Shown here: positions 4,630 through 6,805 of the stretch, in pieces
How the letters are laid out: each line of letters begins with the position of its first letter
Position numbering within the stretch: the stretch's first letter is position 1
Assembly: GCA_910577185.1 (NCBI GenBank)
Contig: CAJTLR010000026.1
Span: forward strand, 1 to 6,805
DNA: 6,805 nucleotides
Reading direction: 5' to 3'
Origin: an uncultured Acetatifactor sp.
Lineage (GTDB): Bacteria > Bacillota > Clostridia > Lachnospirales > Lachnospiraceae
Program-made: the position numbers and the translations under genes
Notes under the pieces: generated by a model
The model's database searches: none
The model's input: the letters and a program-made list of their open reading frames with translations, nothing else
Told to the model about the DNA's origin: nothing

Positions 4630-6765
4630 TTGAATTCATACACACAGAAATATGTTCCGGAATTGCACACATCACTGATGCCCACAGCCGAGATAGAAGG
4701 TTTTCTGGTCCGTCCGGGCCTTTTCGATGTACACGGAGCCATGATGCTCCCCGTTGGTGTCAATTTCACCGTCCACACCCATTACGGCACTTCCTGCACG
4801 CTCCTTCTCTTCCATAGAAACGCCCATTCCCCCTATGCCCGCCTTCCCTTTCCGGAAGCCTACAAAATCGGGGATGTCTATTCCATGATCGTATTCGGCC
4901 TGGATATTGAAGAATTTGAATACGCCTATCAGATCGACGGCCCCTATGAACCGGAAAACGGTCTGACTTTCAACCGCAACGCCATTCTGCTGGATCCATA
5001 TGCCCGCTCGGTGGCAGGCCAGCGGCTCTGGGGCAGCGTAAAATCCGGCAGTTACCACGCCCGTGTCATACGGGATGTGTTCGACTGGGGGGACATGCCC
5101 CAGTCCTCCCGTACCATGAGCGACCTGGTTATTTATGAACTCCATGTCAGGGGCTTCACCTACCATCCCTCCTCAGGCGTGACACACCGGGGCACTTTTG
5201 CGGGACTTATGGAAAAGATCCCTTACTTAAAAGAGCTGGGAATCAACGCCGTGGAGCTGATGCCCATTTTTGAATTTGACGAGACCATGAACGCCCGGAA
5301 TGTGGACGGGAAAAAGCTTCTGGACTACTGGGGATATAATACCGTCGGTTTTTTTGCCCCAAACACCAGTTATATTTCCCGGGATGAATACAATCAGGAA
5401 GGCACCGAATTAAAACTTCTGATCAAGGCCCTTCACGACAACGGCATCGAAGTGATCCTGGACGTGGTATTCAATCACACTGCAGAAGGAAATGAAAAGG
5501 GGCCCACTTTCTGCTTCAAGGGTTTTGACAATAAAGTATATTATATGCTGACGCCCAACGGAAATTATTACAACTTCAGCGGCTGCGGCAACACTCTGAA
5601 CTGCAACCACCCCATTGTCCGCCTGCTGATCCTGGAATGCCTGCGATACTGGGCCGTGAGTTACCGGATCGATGGCTTCCGTTTCGACCTGGCCAGCATA
5701 CTGGGCCGCCACGAGGACGGTTCGCCCCTGAACAACCCTCCCCTTCTGGAACTGCTCGCCTCGGATCCCGTACTGCGCAATGTAAAGCTGATCGCCGAAG
5801 CCTGGGACGCGGGCGGTTTATACCAGGTGGGAAAATTTCCGGCCAGCAAGCGATGGGCCGAATGGAACGGACGATACCGGGATTCCATCCGGGCTTTTCT
5901 AAAAGGAGATTTCTGGTATTCCTGGGAAGCTGCCTGGAGTATTTCCGGTTCCGGCGATCTGTACGGCGGTTTTTACTCCGATAACAATAACAATTATGCG
6001 GGCTACAATTCCTGTGTGAACTTCCTCACCTGCCATGACGGCTTCACACTTTACGATCTCTATTCCTACAACACAAAGCACAACGAGCAAAACGGATGGA
6101 ACAATACGGACGGAACCGATGACAACCGCAGCTGGAACTGCGGCGCGGAAGGCGACACCGACAACCCGGAGATTCTTTCCCTCCGCTTCCGAATGATCCG
6201 CAATGCCTGCACCGTGCTGATGTGCAGCAGGGGCACGCCAATGTTTCTGGCAGGGGACGAATTCGGCAATTCCCAGTACGGCAACAATAACGCCTATTGC
6301 CAGGACAATGAAACCTCCTGGCTGGACTGGAGCCTGCTGGACAAAAACCGGGACTTATTTGACTTTTTTAAATTCATGATCGAATACCGCCGGAAACACC
6401 CCGTAATACGCAAGATGCTTCCCGCTGCCGTCTGCGGCATGGAACCGCTCCACACACACAATGTCAATGCGGAGGAAGTCCACATTCCCAGGGACGCTTC
6501 CACCTTCGCCATCAGTTTTGCCGGATACAACCCGGAAACCGGAACCGACGACCTGGTGTATATTGCCATCAACTCCCACTGGGAAGATGTGCGCATTACG
6601 GTTCCCGAACTGGACTGTCACCTGGGCTGGTACCTAAGTGTGAGCACCTGGGGAGACGGACAGGGAAATTATTTCTACCCGGAAGGGGAGGAAGTCCGCA
6701 TTGACCGGGAATTTATCATGCATCCCCGCTCCGTGGCCGTGTTCACCGGCCGGGAATACATGTGA
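4630..6765 (+). CDS. glgX: Glycogen debranching enzyme, GlgX/isoamylase family (GH13)
   Basis: A 711-residue cytoplasmic enzyme that hydrolyses alpha-1,6 branch linkages of glycogen or limit dextrins. An N-terminal CBM48-like beta domain (about 20-115) precedes the GH13 barrel, which begins near YELHVRGFT (169-177), and a C-terminal beta domain (about 615-711). The four conserved GH13 regions are intact: DVVFNHT (278-284); DGFRFDLA with nucleophile D353; IAEAWD with acid/base E390; and TCHDGF with D470. WGYN (234-237) and GDEFG...GNNNAYCQDNE are typical of GlgX. The start is TTG at 4630, because AAAGGAG lies 7 nt upstream; the next in-frame ATG (4678) would remove 16 residues and has no such site. 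It is slightly longer than E. coli GlgX. No other glycogen gene is in the window, so it appears to be monocistronic. GlgX and isoamylase cannot be separated here by sequence alone. Confidence 0.95.
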   Translation: MNSYTQKYVPELHTSLMPTAEIEGFLVRPGLFDVHGAMMLPVGVNFTVHTHYGTSCTLLLFHRNAHSPYARLPFPEAYKIGDVYSMIVFGLDIEEFEYAYQIDGPYEPENGLTFNRNAILLDPYARSVAGQRLWGSVKSGSYHARVIRDVFDWGDMPQSSRTMSDLVIYELHVRGFTYHPSSGVTHRGTFAGLMEKIPYLKELGINAVELMPIFEFDETMNARNVDGKKLLDYWGYNTVGFFAPNTSYISRDEYNQEGTELKLLIKALHDNGIEVILDVVFNHTAEGNEKGPTFCFKGFDNKVYYMLTPNGNYYNFSGCGNTLNCNHPIVRLLILECLRYWAVSYRIDGFRFDLASILGRHEDGSPLNNPPLLELLASDPVLRNVKLIAEAWDAGGLYQVGKFPASKRWAEWNGRYRDSIRAFLKGDFWYSWEAAWSISGSGDLYGGFYSDNNNNYAGYNSCVNFLTCHDGFTLYDLYSYNTKHNEQNGWNNTDGTDDNRSWNCGAEGDTDNPEILSLRFRMIRNACTVLMCSRGTPMFLAGDEFGNSQYGNNNAYCQDNETSWLDWSLLDKNRDLFDFFKFMIEYRRKHPVIRKMLPAAVCGMEPLHTHNVNAEEVHIPRDASTFAISFAGYNPETGTDDLVYIAINSHWEDVRITVPELDCHLGWYLSVSTWGDGQGNYFYPEGEEVRIDREFIMHPRSVAVFTGREYM

Positions 6766-6790
6766 CTTTCCGGGTATTTCATATTTTTTT
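6750..6790 (+). terminator. Possible terminator of glgX
   Basis: CCGGGAA (6750-6756) can pair with TTTCCGG (6767-6773) with one G-T pair and a 10-nt loop that includes the stop codon; a T-rich tract follows, ending in seven T's (6784-6790). The T-run is 10 nt from the stem, which is further than usual, so the call is tentative. Confidence 0.4.
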
Positions 6791-6805
6791 AACAAAAGAA
6801 ACGCC

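Noticed and set aside
4436..4633. A 65-codon plus-strand frame before glgX
   Set aside because: It has no ribosome binding site and spans the glgX promoter and leader.

Overview
The window looks like a chromosomal segment of a mid-GC, probably spore-forming Clostridia, most likely a Lachnospiraceae-type gut Firmicute. This rests on strong AGGAG-type ribosome binding sites, GTG and TTG starts, clear TTGACA/TATAAT-type promoters, a tRNA-Arg without encoded CCA, a small-protein family resembling DUF6171, and GlgX, RdgB and YfcE sequences of Firmicute character. No mobile element, CRISPR array or phage gene is visible. Taxonomy is inferred from protein and signal style, not from a search.

Layout, left to right. 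The 5' half of a tRNA-Pro(UGG) gene on the minus strand is cut by the window edge; it has its own promoter and a palindrome-rich leader. Next is a minus-strand housekeeping cluster, read right to left: a THUMP-domain RNA methyltransferase (RlmL/YpsC type, GTG start at 2469), the dITP/XTP pyrophosphatase RdgB, and a YfcE-type phosphodiesterase coupled to rdgB by an ATGA overlap. The methyltransferase is preceded by three directly abutting hairpins. To its right is a minus-strand gene for a 52-residue protein that is 69% Asn+Gln and contains a nearly exact 27-bp tandem duplication. Upstream of it are a possible forespore sigma-G-type promoter and a perfect palindrome.

The middle holds a two-gene minus-strand operon with a good housekeeping promoter: a Cys-rich zinc-ribbon-like 86-aa protein, then a HAAS/DUF1700-like membrane protein. 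To its right is an unrecognised 73-aa gene with a strong RBS and, upstream, an exact match to the sigma-G consensus. A tRNA-Arg(ACG) with its own promoter follows, also on the minus strand. The right third is the only plus-strand gene: a complete glycogen debranching enzyme (GlgX/isoamylase family, 711 aa, TTG start) with its own promoter and a possible terminator at its stop codon.

The housekeeping genes are functionally coherent: rRNA modification, nucleotide-pool cleaning and a small phosphodiesterase. The debranching enzyme stands alone here, without other glycogen genes. The most interesting material is the pair of small minus-strand ORFs with sigma-G-like promoters, which may be unannotated forespore genes, and the hairpin leader of the methyltransferase. 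No wholly new multi-gene system is evident.
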